From the NCBI GenBank assembly GCA_018065415.1, contig JAGHTI010000037.1:1-37824 (forward strand): a DNA stretch of 37,824 nt, written 5' to 3'. The notes beneath the pieces are model-generated. The model had not been told where the DNA came from, did not search any database, and worked only from the letters and a program-made list of their open reading frames with translations. Both the position numbers and the translations under genes were made by a program. Every line of letters starts with the position of its first letter. Position 1 is the stretch's first letter. This document shows positions 1-9,542 of the stretch, one piece after another. The DNA comes from Candidatus Equicola stercoris. GTDB taxonomy: Bacteria > Bacteroidota > Bacteroidia > Bacteroidales > Bacteroidaceae.

Positions 1-119
1 TTGCCTATGCCACACTCGCAGTGGTGGCAAAGGCTATCAAAGAGGGCAGAATAGCAAGATTTGAAAAAGGCGATTTGAAAATAGAAATTGGCGATGAAGA
101 AGATGAATTAGTCGTTTAG
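1..119 (+). CDS. C-terminal fragment of an unidentified protein, truncated by the window edge (...AYATLAVVAKAIKEGRIARFEKGDLKIEIGDEEDELVV*)
   Basis: Open frame from position 3 to a TAG stop at 117-119; no family recognised. Confidence 0.5.
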   Translation, partial: AYATLAVVAKAIKEGRIARFEKGDLKIEIGDEEDELVV

Positions 120-168
120 GCGAAGCCTTCTCTCACCTCTAAGACTCAGAACATCTTCACAAGGTTTT

Positions 169-199
169 TTTGTTTTAATAATATAATTATTATCTTTGC
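169..199 (+). promoter_or_regulatory. Bacteroidota-type sigma promoter for the DUF2723 gene
   Basis: TTTG (169-172), 18-nt spacer, TATCTTTGC (191-199); matches TTTG/TAnnTTTG. Confidence 0.6.
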
Positions 200-246
200 A
201 AGCGAATTAACCAAAGGAACTGACAAAAAAAAGTTTTATATAAAAT

Positions 247-3200
247 ATGAATGAGAATACATACAGACTGGTGAACAATGTCTTTGGATGGGTGGCATTT
301 ATTGTTGCTGCTATAGTATATTGTTCTACCATTGAGCCGACAGCCAGCTTCTGGGACTGTCCTGAGTTTATTTCAACAGGGTACAAACTGGAGGTGGGAC
401 ATCCTCCTGGGGCACCGTTCTTCATGCTGACAGCAAACCTGTTCAGCCAGTTTGTTAGCGACCCTACACAGGTGGCACGCATGGTGAACACGATGAGTGC
501 TCTGCTGAGTGCTGCGTGTATCTTGTTCCTTTTCTGGACAATAACGCATCTGGTAAAGAAACTGTTGGTAAACGAGGATAACACCGAAGATGGTTTGACT
601 CTGTCAAAGACTATCGCCATCATGGGTAGCGGTATGGTAGGTGCTCTGATATACACCTTCAGCGATACCTTCTGGTTCAGTGCTGTGGAGGGTGAGGTTT
701 ATGCTTACTCGTCTGCATTTACTGCTGTGGTGTTCTGGCTGATACTGAAATGGGAAAACCGTGCCGACCAACCTCATAGCGACAGGTATCTTATCCTCAT
801 CGCTTACCTGACAGGTCTTTCTATCGGTGTCCACCTGCTTAACTTGCTGTGCATCCCTGCCATCGTTTTGGTATGGTTTTACAAGAAATATCCAGAGGCA
901 AACGTGAAGGGTAGTCTCTGTGCTCTCGCTGTATCTGTTGTCCTCATCGCTGCCGTATTGTACGGTATCGTGCCGGGTATTGTAAAGGTGGGAGGATGGT
1001 TTGAGTTGCTGTTTGTCAACGTGCTGCACATGCCTTTCAACACTGGACTTATCATCTATATCATCTGTGTCACTGTATGTGTGATATGGGCAGTATATGA
1101 GACTTACGTTCAGAAGAATCAAAAGCGTGAAAACATCAGTTTCATCGCTTCTATTGCCATGTTGGGTATTCCTTTCTATGGACATGGTGCATGGGCTGTG
1201 GTCATCGGCATCATAGTGATTGCCTTGTTGTGGTTGCTCGTGGCAAAGAAGTTCGGTGGCATACAAGTGTTCACCTCACGTGTCAAGAACACAGCATTGC
1301 TTGCCATGTTGATGATAATGATTGGCTATTCCACTTATGCTGTCATAGTGATACGTTCTTCTGCAAACCCTCCTATGGACCAGAACTCACCAGAGGACAT
1401 CTTTACACTCGGTGAATATCTCGGTCGTGAGCAATATGGCGACCGCCCTCTGTTCTATGGGCAGGCTTATACCTCACAGGTGAAACTGGAACAGCATGGA
1501 AACTTGTGCGTACCTGTTCAGTCAAAAGGTGCACCGGTATATCAGCGTAAGGACAAGGCTTCTCCAGATGAGAAGGATTCTTACTTCGTTGTACGCACAA
1601 AGGACAAGTATGTGTATGCTCAGAATATGCTTTTCCCACGTATGCACGATGCTGCACACCGTGATGCTTACGAGAGTTGGATGGGTGGCGTAGATGGCTA
1701 CGAGACTCCTTACGACCGTTGTGGAGAGACTGTCATGGTAAAGGTGCCTACACAGATAGAAAACATCCGTTTCTTCCTGTCTTATCAATGTAATTTCATG
1801 TACTGGCGTTACTTCATGTGGAACTTTGCAGGACGTCAGAACGACATACAGGGCAACGGTGAACTGGAACACGGCAACTGGCTGTCGGGTATTCCTTTCA
1901 TCGACAACTTAAGACTCGGCAATCAGGATATGCTACCTGACGAACTGAAAGAAAACAAGGGACATAACGTGTTCTATTGTCTGCCTCTGCTGTTGGGATT
2001 GCTAGGACTTTTCTGGCAGGCTTACCGCGGAAGACGTGGCATCCGTCAGTTCTGGGTGGTATGCTTCCTGTTCTTCATGACTGGTCTTGCCATCGTGATA
2101 TATCTTAACCAGACACCACAGCAACCTCGTGAACGTGACTATGCATACGCTGGTTCTTTCTATGCTTTTGCTATATGGTGCGGCATGGGTGTTGCAGCGA
2201 TAATAAGTTGGATAAAACGCCATCTGAAACCATCAATGCTCAACTGCCGTACTCTTACGACGGTGGCAACGGTGGTCTCTGTTGTCTGCTTGCTCGTGCC
2301 GATACAGATGGCTTCACAGACATGGGACGACCATGACCGCTCAGGACGTTATATGTGTCGTGATTTTGGACAGAACTACCTTTCCACATTACCTGAAAAT
2401 CAGTATCCAATAATATATACCAATGGGGATAACGATACCTTCCCTCTATGGTATAATCAGGACACAGAAGAATTCCGTACTGATGCACGCGTCTGCAACC
2501 TGTCGTACATTCAGACAGACTGGTACATTGACCAGATGCGCCGTCCTGCATACGACTCTCCGTCATTGCCTATCACATGGAACAGACTGGAATACTGTGC
2601 AGGCACAAACGACTATGTCGAGGTGCGTCCAGAGGCTAAGCAGTCGCTCATAGACCTGTACAGACAGAGTCCTGAAGAAGCAAAGAAACTGTTTGGCGAT
2701 GAGCCTTTCGAGTTGAAGAACATACTGAAATACTGGATAAGAAATAAAGACGACAACTACCATTACATCCCTACGGACACCATATTTATGACTGTTGACA
2801 AGGAGGCTGTCCGCAAGAGTGGCATGATGCTGGCAACGGAGGAGATTCCTGACAAGATGGTAATATCACTCCACGGAAAGAGCATCCTGTATAAGGGCGA
2901 CATGATGGTACTGGAGATGTTGGCAAACTGCAACTGGACACGTCCTATCTATGTTGCTGTGACCGTAGGCAGTGAGAACTATCTCAACCTTGGAGACAAC
3001 ACAATAAAGGAAGGTCTGGCATCACGTATCACTCCTTTCACTACCAACATAAATGGTGAGCCTGTTCCGGGTGTCAAGATGGTAGATACGAAACGCATGT
3101 ATGACAACCTCATGCATAAGTATAAATTTGGTGGTCTCGACTCTGGAAAGGATTTGTATCTTGATGAGACTATCATGCGAATGTGCTGGACTCACCGCCG

Positions 3201-3618
3201 TCTGTATGCCCTGTTGGCTCAACAGTTGTATTTCGATGGCGAAAACGAGAAGGCAAAGGAAGTGCTGCTCTATGCTGACAAACACATACCTGCATCACTG
3301 GTGCCAATAAGTTATCACAGTGGTTCGCTTGACGAGGCAAGGATATATCTGGCTCTGGGCATGAAGAAACAGGCGAGAGACATCATAGAGTGCATGGCGG
3401 AAAACTCAGGGCAATATCTGCGGTGGTACATCTCATTAGGTCAGAGTCGGATACTTGACAATCAGCGTGAATGTAACGTACACTTCTACATCTTGCAGCA
3501 ATGTGTCGAGACAGCAAAATCATTCAGTAAACCACTTACTGAAAAGATATATAACATCTTAAGTAACTATTCTTCCGAATACAATCGTTTGGGAGGAACT
3601 TTCCCTTTTTCTGACTGA
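247..3618 (+). CDS. DUF2723 family membrane protein (glycosyltransferase/protein O-mannosyltransferase-like)
   Basis: 1123-aa ORF with an N-terminal 'SFWDCPEFISTGYKLEVGHPPGAPFFML' signature and many TM segments. Confidence 0.85.
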   Translation: MNENTYRLVNNVFGWVAFIVAAIVYCSTIEPTASFWDCPEFISTGYKLEVGHPPGAPFFMLTANLFSQFVSDPTQVARMVNTMSALLSAACILFLFWTITHLVKKLLVNEDNTEDGLTLSKTIAIMGSGMVGALIYTFSDTFWFSAVEGEVYAYSSAFTAVVFWLILKWENRADQPHSDRYLILIAYLTGLSIGVHLLNLLCIPAIVLVWFYKKYPEANVKGSLCALAVSVVLIAAVLYGIVPGIVKVGGWFELLFVNVLHMPFNTGLIIYIICVTVCVIWAVYETYVQKNQKRENISFIASIAMLGIPFYGHGAWAVVIGIIVIALLWLLVAKKFGGIQVFTSRVKNTALLAMLMIMIGYSTYAVIVIRSSANPPMDQNSPEDIFTLGEYLGREQYGDRPLFYGQAYTSQVKLEQHGNLCVPVQSKGAPVYQRKDKASPDEKDSYFVVRTKDKYVYAQNMLFPRMHDAAHRDAYESWMGGVDGYETPYDRCGETVMVKVPTQIENIRFFLSYQCNFMYWRYFMWNFAGRQNDIQGNGELEHGNWLSGIPFIDNLRLGNQDMLPDELKENKGHNVFYCLPLLLGLLGLFWQAYRGRRGIRQFWVVCFLFFMTGLAIVIYLNQTPQQPRERDYAYAGSFYAFAIWCGMGVAAIISWIKRHLKPSMLNCRTLTTVATVVSVVCLLVPIQMASQTWDDHDRSGRYMCRDFGQNYLSTLPENQYPIIYTNGDNDTFPLWYNQDTEEFRTDARVCNLSYIQTDWYIDQMRRPAYDSPSLPITWNRLEYCAGTNDYVEVRPEAKQSLIDLYRQSPEEAKKLFGDEPFELKNILKYWIRNKDDNYHYIPTDTIFMTVDKEAVRKSGMMLATEEIPDKMVISLHGKSILYKGDMMVLEMLANCNWTRPIYVAVTVGSENYLNLGDNTIKEGLASRITPFTTNINGEPVPGVKMVDTKRMYDNLMHKYKFGGLDSGKDLYLDETIMRMCWTHRRLYALLAQQLYFDGENEKAKEVLLYADKHIPASLVPISYHSGSLDEARIYLALGMKKQARDIIECMAENSGQYLRWYISLGQSRILDNQRECNVHFYILQQCVETAKSFSKPLTEKIYNILSNYSSEYNRLGGTFPFSD

Positions 3619-4229
3619 TGTTCTTAGAGAGACCTGTTCGATGGCTTCGGTGGTTGTCGCCAACTGCGATGTGGCGAGGCGACCATAATGAGAAATCAAT
3701 ATACCTGACTTTTGATGATGGTCCGATTCCTCAAGCAACGCCATTCATCCTAGACACACTGGCAAAGTATGGTGTCAAGGCTACTTTCTTTGTTGTAGGA
3801 GATAATGTAAGGAAATTCCCAGACCTCTTTGAGCGGATAATATCTGAGGGGCATAAGGTGGGGAATCATACATATCATCATATCAGTGGGTATAAGCACA
3901 GCATAAACACGTACCTCAACGATGTCAAAAAGGCTGATGAATATGTACATTCTCACCTGTTCAGACCTCCTTACGGATGGATGAAACCCGAACAGCGCAT
4001 CTGGATAACACAACACTATAAGATTATAATGTGGGATGTCATCACGCGTGACTACAGCAAGCGGATGCGACCTGATGATGTGGTAAACAACGTAAAGCGT
4101 TATACCCGTAATGGGAGTATCATCACGTTCCACGATTCAAAACGCAGTATCCAAAACCTTCATACCGCATTGCCTGAAAGCATTGAATGGCTGATAAGAG
4201 AAGGATATAAATTCCGTACAATAGAATAA
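3618..4229 (+). CDS. Polysaccharide deacetylase (NodB homology) family protein
   Basis: TFDDGP motif, 'GHKVGNHTYHH', 'FRPPYG'; start overlaps the previous stop (TGATG). Confidence 0.88.
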   Translation: MFLERPVRWLRWLSPTAMWRGDHNEKSIYLTFDDGPIPQATPFILDTLAKYGVKATFFVVGDNVRKFPDLFERIISEGHKVGNHTYHHISGYKHSINTYLNDVKKADEYVHSHLFRPPYGWMKPEQRIWITQHYKIIMWDVITRDYSKRMRPDDVVNNVKRYTRNGSIITFHDSKRSIQNLHTALPESIEWLIREGYKFRTIE

Positions 4230-4251
4230 ACTAATCTTAAAAAATACAATT

Positions 4252-4812
4252 ATGGCTGATACTAAACAACTATTGGACGCATGTCAAGAGAAAATGGAAA
4301 TGGGCGCAATGTACCTTGAAGAAGCATTGGGACGTATCCGTGCAGGTAGAGCAAACATTCACATCCTTGACGCAGTAAAGGTGGAATCGTACGGTACGGT
4401 GGTACCTCTCAACCAGGTGTCAAACGTACAGATTCAAGATGCTCGTACCATCACCATCCGACCTTATGACAAGAATGCGATACACGACATCGAGAAGGCA
4501 ATGATGGCTGCCAACGTAGGGATAACACCTGAGAACAATGGCGAAATCATACGTCTTAACATACCACAGCCAACAGAGGAAAGACGTCGTGAACTCACAA
4601 AGCAGTGTAATGCTGAAGGTGAAAAGACAAAAGTTCAGGTGCGCAACATCAGACGTGACGGCATTGATAAACTGAAAAAGATGATTAAAGAGGGATTGTC
4701 TGAAGACCTCGAGAAAGATGCTGAAAACGATCTGCAGAAAATCCACGATAAATTCATAAAGAAGGTAGATGAACTTATTGCTGAAAAGAATAAAGAAATC
4801 ATGACCGTATAA
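4252..4812 (+). CDS. frr: Ribosome recycling factor
   Basis: 186 aa; 'GRIRAGRANIHILDAVKVESYG', 'IRLNIPQPTEERRRELTK', 'VRNIRRDGIDKLKK'. Confidence 0.96.
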   Translation: MADTKQLLDACQEKMEMGAMYLEEALGRIRAGRANIHILDAVKVESYGTVVPLNQVSNVQIQDARTITIRPYDKNAIHDIEKAMMAANVGITPENNGEIIRLNIPQPTEERRRELTKQCNAEGEKTKVQVRNIRRDGIDKLKKMIKEGLSEDLEKDAENDLQKIHDKFIKKVDELIAEKNKEIMTV

Positions 4813-4836
4813 AGACGGAGGTGGTCAAAGTATTCT

Positions 4837-5781
4837 ATGAAGGCATTAGTGACAAGGAATACAGGCAGTTGGTACACCGTCCGTTCTGAGGATGGGAAGT
4901 ATATCGACTGCAAGATAAAAGGAACCTTCCGACTAAAAGGCATTCGCTCAACAAACCCTGTTGCCATCGGCGACTGGGTTGACGTTGATGTGCCGACATC
5001 TGCTACGACACAAGAGCAGACTCCTTTCATATATAATATATACGACAGGAAAAACTACATTATCCGTAAGTCTATAAATCTCAGCAAACAAAGTCAGATA
5101 ATAGCTGCAAATGTGGATCAGGCATTCCTTGTCATCACCGTTGCCCACCCACAGACATCAACGACGTTTATAGACCGCTTTCTTGCATCAGCACAGGCAT
5201 ACCGCATCCCTGTCATACTGCTTTTCAACAAAATAGATTTATTGAATGCAGAACAGAAGGAATACCAAGACTCGCTTATCAGTGTGTATGGCAAGATAGG
5301 TTATGAATGTATTGAAATCTCGGCAACAAATCCTGACTCTGTAGAAGTGCTCGGAAGCAGATTCAAAGACAAGATGTCTGTATTGTCCGGACATAGCGGT
5401 GTGGGGAAATCAACGATTTTGAACCATTTCATCACTGGTTATCAGCAGAAAACTGCCGAGATATCGGATGCCCACGACCAAGGTGTACATACCACCACCT
5501 TTGCCGAGATGTTTGAAGCACGAGGGGGATACCTAATAGACACGCCGGGGATAAGAGGATTTGGAACGTTTGATTTTGAGAGGGAAGAGATAGGCCATTA
5601 TTTTATTGACATATTTCAATACTCCAAACAATGTCGCTTCAGCAACTGTACGCACACACACGAACCGGGATGTGCGGTGTTGCAAGCAATAGAAGATGGG
5701 CATATAGCACAGACACGTTATAACTCCTACCTCAGCATGCTTGGCGACAAGGACGAGAACCGTTATAGAGAAAAATTATAA
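4837..5781 (+). CDS. rsgA: Ribosome small subunit-dependent GTPase A
   Basis: OB-like N-terminus, circularly permuted GTPase motifs 'NKIDLL', 'GHSGVGKSTILN', 'DTPGIRGF', Cys/His zinc motif. Confidence 0.94.
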   Translation: MKALVTRNTGSWYTVRSEDGKYIDCKIKGTFRLKGIRSTNPVAIGDWVDVDVPTSATTQEQTPFIYNIYDRKNYIIRKSINLSKQSQIIAANVDQAFLVITVAHPQTSTTFIDRFLASAQAYRIPVILLFNKIDLLNAEQKEYQDSLISVYGKIGYECIEISATNPDSVEVLGSRFKDKMSVLSGHSGVGKSTILNHFITGYQQKTAEISDAHDQGVHTTTFAEMFEARGGYLIDTPGIRGFGTFDFEREEIGHYFIDIFQYSKQCRFSNCTHTHEPGCAVLQAIEDGHIAQTRYNSYLSMLGDKDENRYREKL

Positions 5782-5795
5782 TAAAAGATACAACT

Positions 5796-6605
5796 ATGAT
5801 TGACGTAAAAATTACAGACCGCGTCTGTTTTATATGCATGCAGAATGCGGAACATTTCAATTGTCTCAGCGAAGAAATGTGCCATAGCATATCGGATGCC
5901 ATATTGGAAGCATATAAAAAAGAATGTGTGTGTATTGTCATCAAAGCAGAAACACGCCGTAACGTATGGAGTGCTGGACATGACATACATGAGTTGCCAC
6001 AGGATGGTAACGACCCATTGGGGTATGACATTCCGATGGAACAACTTCTGCGTAATGTGCAGGACGTGCCTATCCCTGTCATCGCCTGTGTTGACGGAAC
6101 GGTATGGGGTGGAGCCTGCGACCTCTGCATAAGTTGCGACATGATAGTGGCATCAGAGACTTCTACCTTTGCCATCACACCTGCAAAGATTGGTATTCCA
6201 TACAATGCATCGGGAATCATGCACTTCATCAATCAATTAGGTATCAACAAGGCACGCGAAATGTTCTTCACCGCTGCTCCTATAACAGCACAGGATGCAC
6301 TTAACGTGGGTTTCGTCAACCAGATTGCCTCATCAGAGAATCTGAATGCCATGCTGGAAGAACGTTTCCTGATACCGCTGAGACGCAATTCGGTGTTGTC
6401 TGTAAGTGCTATAAAACGCCAATTCCGCATCCTCAGTCGTGCAGCAAACGTTATCGCATCGGAAGACTTTGAAAAGATAAATGCTTATCGCGCACGTGTC
6501 TATCGTGGAGAGGATTACAAGGAAGGCATAAACAGTTTCCTTGAAAAACGTGCACCGGAATATAAGGGAAAGGCTTCAGACTTGGATTTGGAGTTCGGAA
6601 AATAA
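5796..6605 (+). CDS. scpB: Enoyl-CoA hydratase/isomerase family, methylmalonyl-CoA decarboxylase-like
   Basis: 'SAGHDIHELP..GNDPLGYD.P', 'VDGTVWGGA', 'STFAITPAKIGIPYN' closely resemble E. coli ScpB/YgfG as recalled. Confidence 0.82.
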   Translation: MIDVKITDRVCFICMQNAEHFNCLSEEMCHSISDAILEAYKKECVCIVIKAETRRNVWSAGHDIHELPQDGNDPLGYDIPMEQLLRNVQDVPIPVIACVDGTVWGGACDLCISCDMIVASETSTFAITPAKIGIPYNASGIMHFINQLGINKAREMFFTAAPITAQDALNVGFVNQIASSENLNAMLEERFLIPLRRNSVLSVSAIKRQFRILSRAANVIASEDFEKINAYRARVYRGEDYKEGINSFLEKRAPEYKGKASDLDLEFGK

Positions 6606-6645
6606 AGGTAATGATAGAAAGAAAAATAATATAATCTAACTTTTT

Positions 6646-8364
6646 ATGACAATCTGGATTTTTTTTAAGCTTATCGGCTCCTTGGCCTTGCTCATGTACG
6701 GAATGAAGTCGATGAGTGAAAGTCTGCAGAAGATGGCTGGTAGCCAGCTTCGCCATGTCTTGGGAGCCATGACTACAAACCGTTTTACAGGGATGCTTAC
6801 CGGTATGTTCGTAACAGCATCTGTTCAGTCGTCAACAGCAACGACAGTCATGACGGTTTCCTTTGTCAATGCTGGTCTTCTCACTCTTGCACAGGCAATA
6901 TCCATAATCATGGGTGCTAACATCGGAACAACACTCACTGCATGGATAATGAGTGCAGGATTTTCATTCAACATCACAGATTTTGTTTATCCCGCATTTG
7001 TTGTCGCACTCTTACTCATATATACGAAAAAACGTAAGGTTGGCGGTGATTTTCTGTTTGGTATAGCATTTATGTTTCTTGGTCTCGGCACATTACGCCA
7101 GACAGGAATAGACATGGATCTTGGAAACAATGAAGCCGTATTGAATTTCTTCTCATCTTTCGACCCGAATAGTTTCACTACCACATTGTTGTTCCTCATC
7201 CTCGGTGGGGTTCTCACCATGTCTGTACAAAGTTCTGCGGCAGTAATGGCAATAACAATGATTCTGTGTTCTACAGGTGTCCTTCCTATCTATCAAGGTA
7301 TAGCACTTGTGATGGGAGAGAATATCGGAACCACTGTTACCTCTAATGTTGCAGCCTTGACAGCAAACGCACAGGCAAGACGTGCAGCACTTGCCCACAT
7401 GCTCTTTAACATATTCGGAGTGATATGGGTTCTCATCGTCTTCCGTCCTTTTGTCAACATGGTTTGCGGATTAGTGGGCTACGATGTGACGATGACAAAA
7501 GATACTGTTAGCGGTACGGAATTTATGGCTAATGTAGCCAAACTGTCTTTTGTGCTGGCAGCATTCCATACCTGTTTCAACCTTATCAACACCACTATCC
7601 TTATATGGTTTATACCACAGTTTGAAAAGATAGTCTGCCACATCATCAAGTCTCGTAAAAATGATGAAGAGGAAGAATTTCGCCTACACTTCATCACTGG
7701 CGGTATCATGCAGACACCAGAACTTGCTGTGCTGGAGGCTCAGAAAGAAATCACATTATTTGCACAACGCATTCAGCGTATGTTTGGAATGGTACGTGAG
7801 CTCATACCTATAAAAGATGCAAGTGACTTTGCAAAACGTTTTGCACGCATAGAAAAATATGAGGGCATCTCGGATAATATGGAGGTGGAGATTGCAAAAT
7901 ATCTTGACCATGTCAGCAATAACCATCTTAGCGATGAGACAAAAGCAAAGATACGTGCAATGTTGCGTGAGATAAGTGAGATAGAAAGTATAGGAGACAG
8001 TTGTTATAATATGGCACGCTCTCTCAATCGCAAGATGAACGGAAAAGAAGATTTTACAAAGCAACAATATACCCACATCTCACAGATGATGTCGCTCACG
8101 GACAATGCTCTTCTGGAGATGAATCAACTGATGGAAGGAAGAAAGGGTGATGTGGATGTGAACCGTTCATTCAACATTGAAAACGAAATCAACAATTTCC
8201 GCAATCAGTTGCGTACACAGAATATCAACGACATTGAAAATCAAGTCTATTCATATTCTCTCGGTACCATGTATATGGACATCATCGCAGAGTGTGAAAA
8301 ACTGGGGGATTATGTTGTTAACGTGGTAGAAGCCCACATGGGAGTAAAACAAAAAGAAGCCTGA
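6646..8364 (+). CDS. Na/Pi cotransporter family protein with C-terminal PhoU-like helical domain
   Basis: Duplicated 'SVQSS(T/A)A' and 'GANIGTT/GENIGTT' motifs typical of NptA/Na-Pi cotransporters. Confidence 0.9.
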   Translation: MTIWIFFKLIGSLALLMYGMKSMSESLQKMAGSQLRHVLGAMTTNRFTGMLTGMFVTASVQSSTATTVMTVSFVNAGLLTLAQAISIIMGANIGTTLTAWIMSAGFSFNITDFVYPAFVVALLLIYTKKRKVGGDFLFGIAFMFLGLGTLRQTGIDMDLGNNEAVLNFFSSFDPNSFTTTLLFLILGGVLTMSVQSSAAVMAITMILCSTGVLPIYQGIALVMGENIGTTVTSNVAALTANAQARRAALAHMLFNIFGVIWVLIVFRPFVNMVCGLVGYDVTMTKDTVSGTEFMANVAKLSFVLAAFHTCFNLINTTILIWFIPQFEKIVCHIIKSRKNDEEEEFRLHFITGGIMQTPELAVLEAQKEITLFAQRIQRMFGMVRELIPIKDASDFAKRFARIEKYEGISDNMEVEIAKYLDHVSNNHLSDETKAKIRAMLREISEIESIGDSCYNMARSLNRKMNGKEDFTKQQYTHISQMMSLTDNALLEMNQLMEGRKGDVDVNRSFNIENEINNFRNQLRTQNINDIENQVYSYSLGTMYMDIIAECEKLGDYVVNVVEAHMGVKQKEA

Positions 8365-9059
8365 TGAAAAAGATTGTTGTACTTACAGGAGCCGGCATGT
8401 CCGTAGAAAGCGGACTAAGTACATTCCGCGATGCAGGAGGTCTTTGGGAAAACTACCCTGTGCAACAGGTCGCAACACATGAGGGGTGGGAAGAAAATCC
8501 AACTCTCGTGACTAATTTTTATAATATGTTGCGCAAAAAACTTGTACAGGCATTACCAAATGAAGGACACCGACTGCTTGCAGAACTGGAAAAAGAGTAT
8601 GATATAACTGTTGTCACCCAGAATGTGGACAATCTGCATGAGCAGGCTGGAAGCACAAATGTGATACACCTCCACGGAGAACTCATGAAAGTATGCTCTT
8701 CGTATAATCCTGATGATACGCGGTATCAACAGACTCTCACACCGGACAATCTCGAAGTACAACCAGGGACAAAAGCAGGAGATGGTAGTCTTTTGCGCCC
8801 TTTCATCGTATTTTTCGGTGAGGCAGTACCTAACATGGAACAAGCAGCATCTGAGGCTATGAAAGCCGATATCTTCATCATCATAGGTACCAGTCTCAAT
8901 GTCTATCCTGCGGCAGGACTTGTACAATATGTGCAACAGGGGACACCAATCTACATCATAGACCCTCATCCTGTCACGACAGTTTCATACCTTAATGTGA
9001 CACATATACAGAAAGGGGCATCAGAAGGGATGCGTCAGCTGAAAAATGAAATACTCTGA
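8364..9059 (+). CDS. cobB: SIR2 family NAD-dependent protein deacylase
   Basis: 'GAGMSVESGLSTFRDAGGLW', 'TQNVDNLHEQAGS', 'HLHGE', 'IIGTSLNVYPAAGL'. Confidence 0.92.
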   Translation: MKKIVVLTGAGMSVESGLSTFRDAGGLWENYPVQQVATHEGWEENPTLVTNFYNMLRKKLVQALPNEGHRLLAELEKEYDITVVTQNVDNLHEQAGSTNVIHLHGELMKVCSSYNPDDTRYQQTLTPDNLEVQPGTKAGDGSLLRPFIVFFGEAVPNMEQAASEAMKADIFIIIGTSLNVYPAAGLVQYVQQGTPIYIIDPHPVTTVSYLNVTHIQKGASEGMRQLKNEIL

Positions 9060-9498
9060 AGAGGCGGCATTCGCAAAACTTGCAGCACAATGCTCTGCTG
9101 CAGAGTGCTGTACCAACGACATTGAGAACAAGATGAGGCGTTGGGAAATGGATGAGGCAAGCAGCAAAAAGATAATACAACGTCTCTTGGATGAACATTT
9201 CATAGACAATACACGCTACTGCCGTGCATTTATAAAAGATAAGATCATGTTCAACCGATGGGGACGCAGAAAGATAGAAGAGGCATTGTATGCCAAACAT
9301 ATACCAAAAGACATCTCTACACCGATATTCGAAGAATTCGATGAAGAAAATTATCTGAACACCCTTCGCGACTTGCTCGTTGCTCGTGGTAGAACGATAA
9401 AGGCAAAAGATGACTATGACATGCGAAACAAACTGATTCGCTTTGCACTACAACGCGGATTCAGCATGGGAGATATACTTTCGGTAATTGATGATTAA
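9046..9498 (+). CDS. recX: Regulatory protein RecX
   Basis: 'RLLDEHFIDNTRYCRAFIKDKIMFNRWGRRKIEEAL' RecX repeat; overlaps the 3' end of the Sir2 gene. Confidence 0.85.
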   Translation: MKYSEEAAFAKLAAQCSAAECCTNDIENKMRRWEMDEASSKKIIQRLLDEHFIDNTRYCRAFIKDKIMFNRWGRRKIEEALYAKHIPKDISTPIFEEFDEENYLNTLRDLLVARGRTIKAKDDYDMRNKLIRFALQRGFSMGDILSVIDD

Positions 9499-9542
9499 TC
9501 ATCTGCCATAACTTTCCACAGGATTAAAACTTATAAGACTAT

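Noticed and set aside
604-1266. 220-aa minus-strand ORF
   Set aside because: Lies antisense within the DUF2723 gene, with low-complexity His/Asp-rich translation
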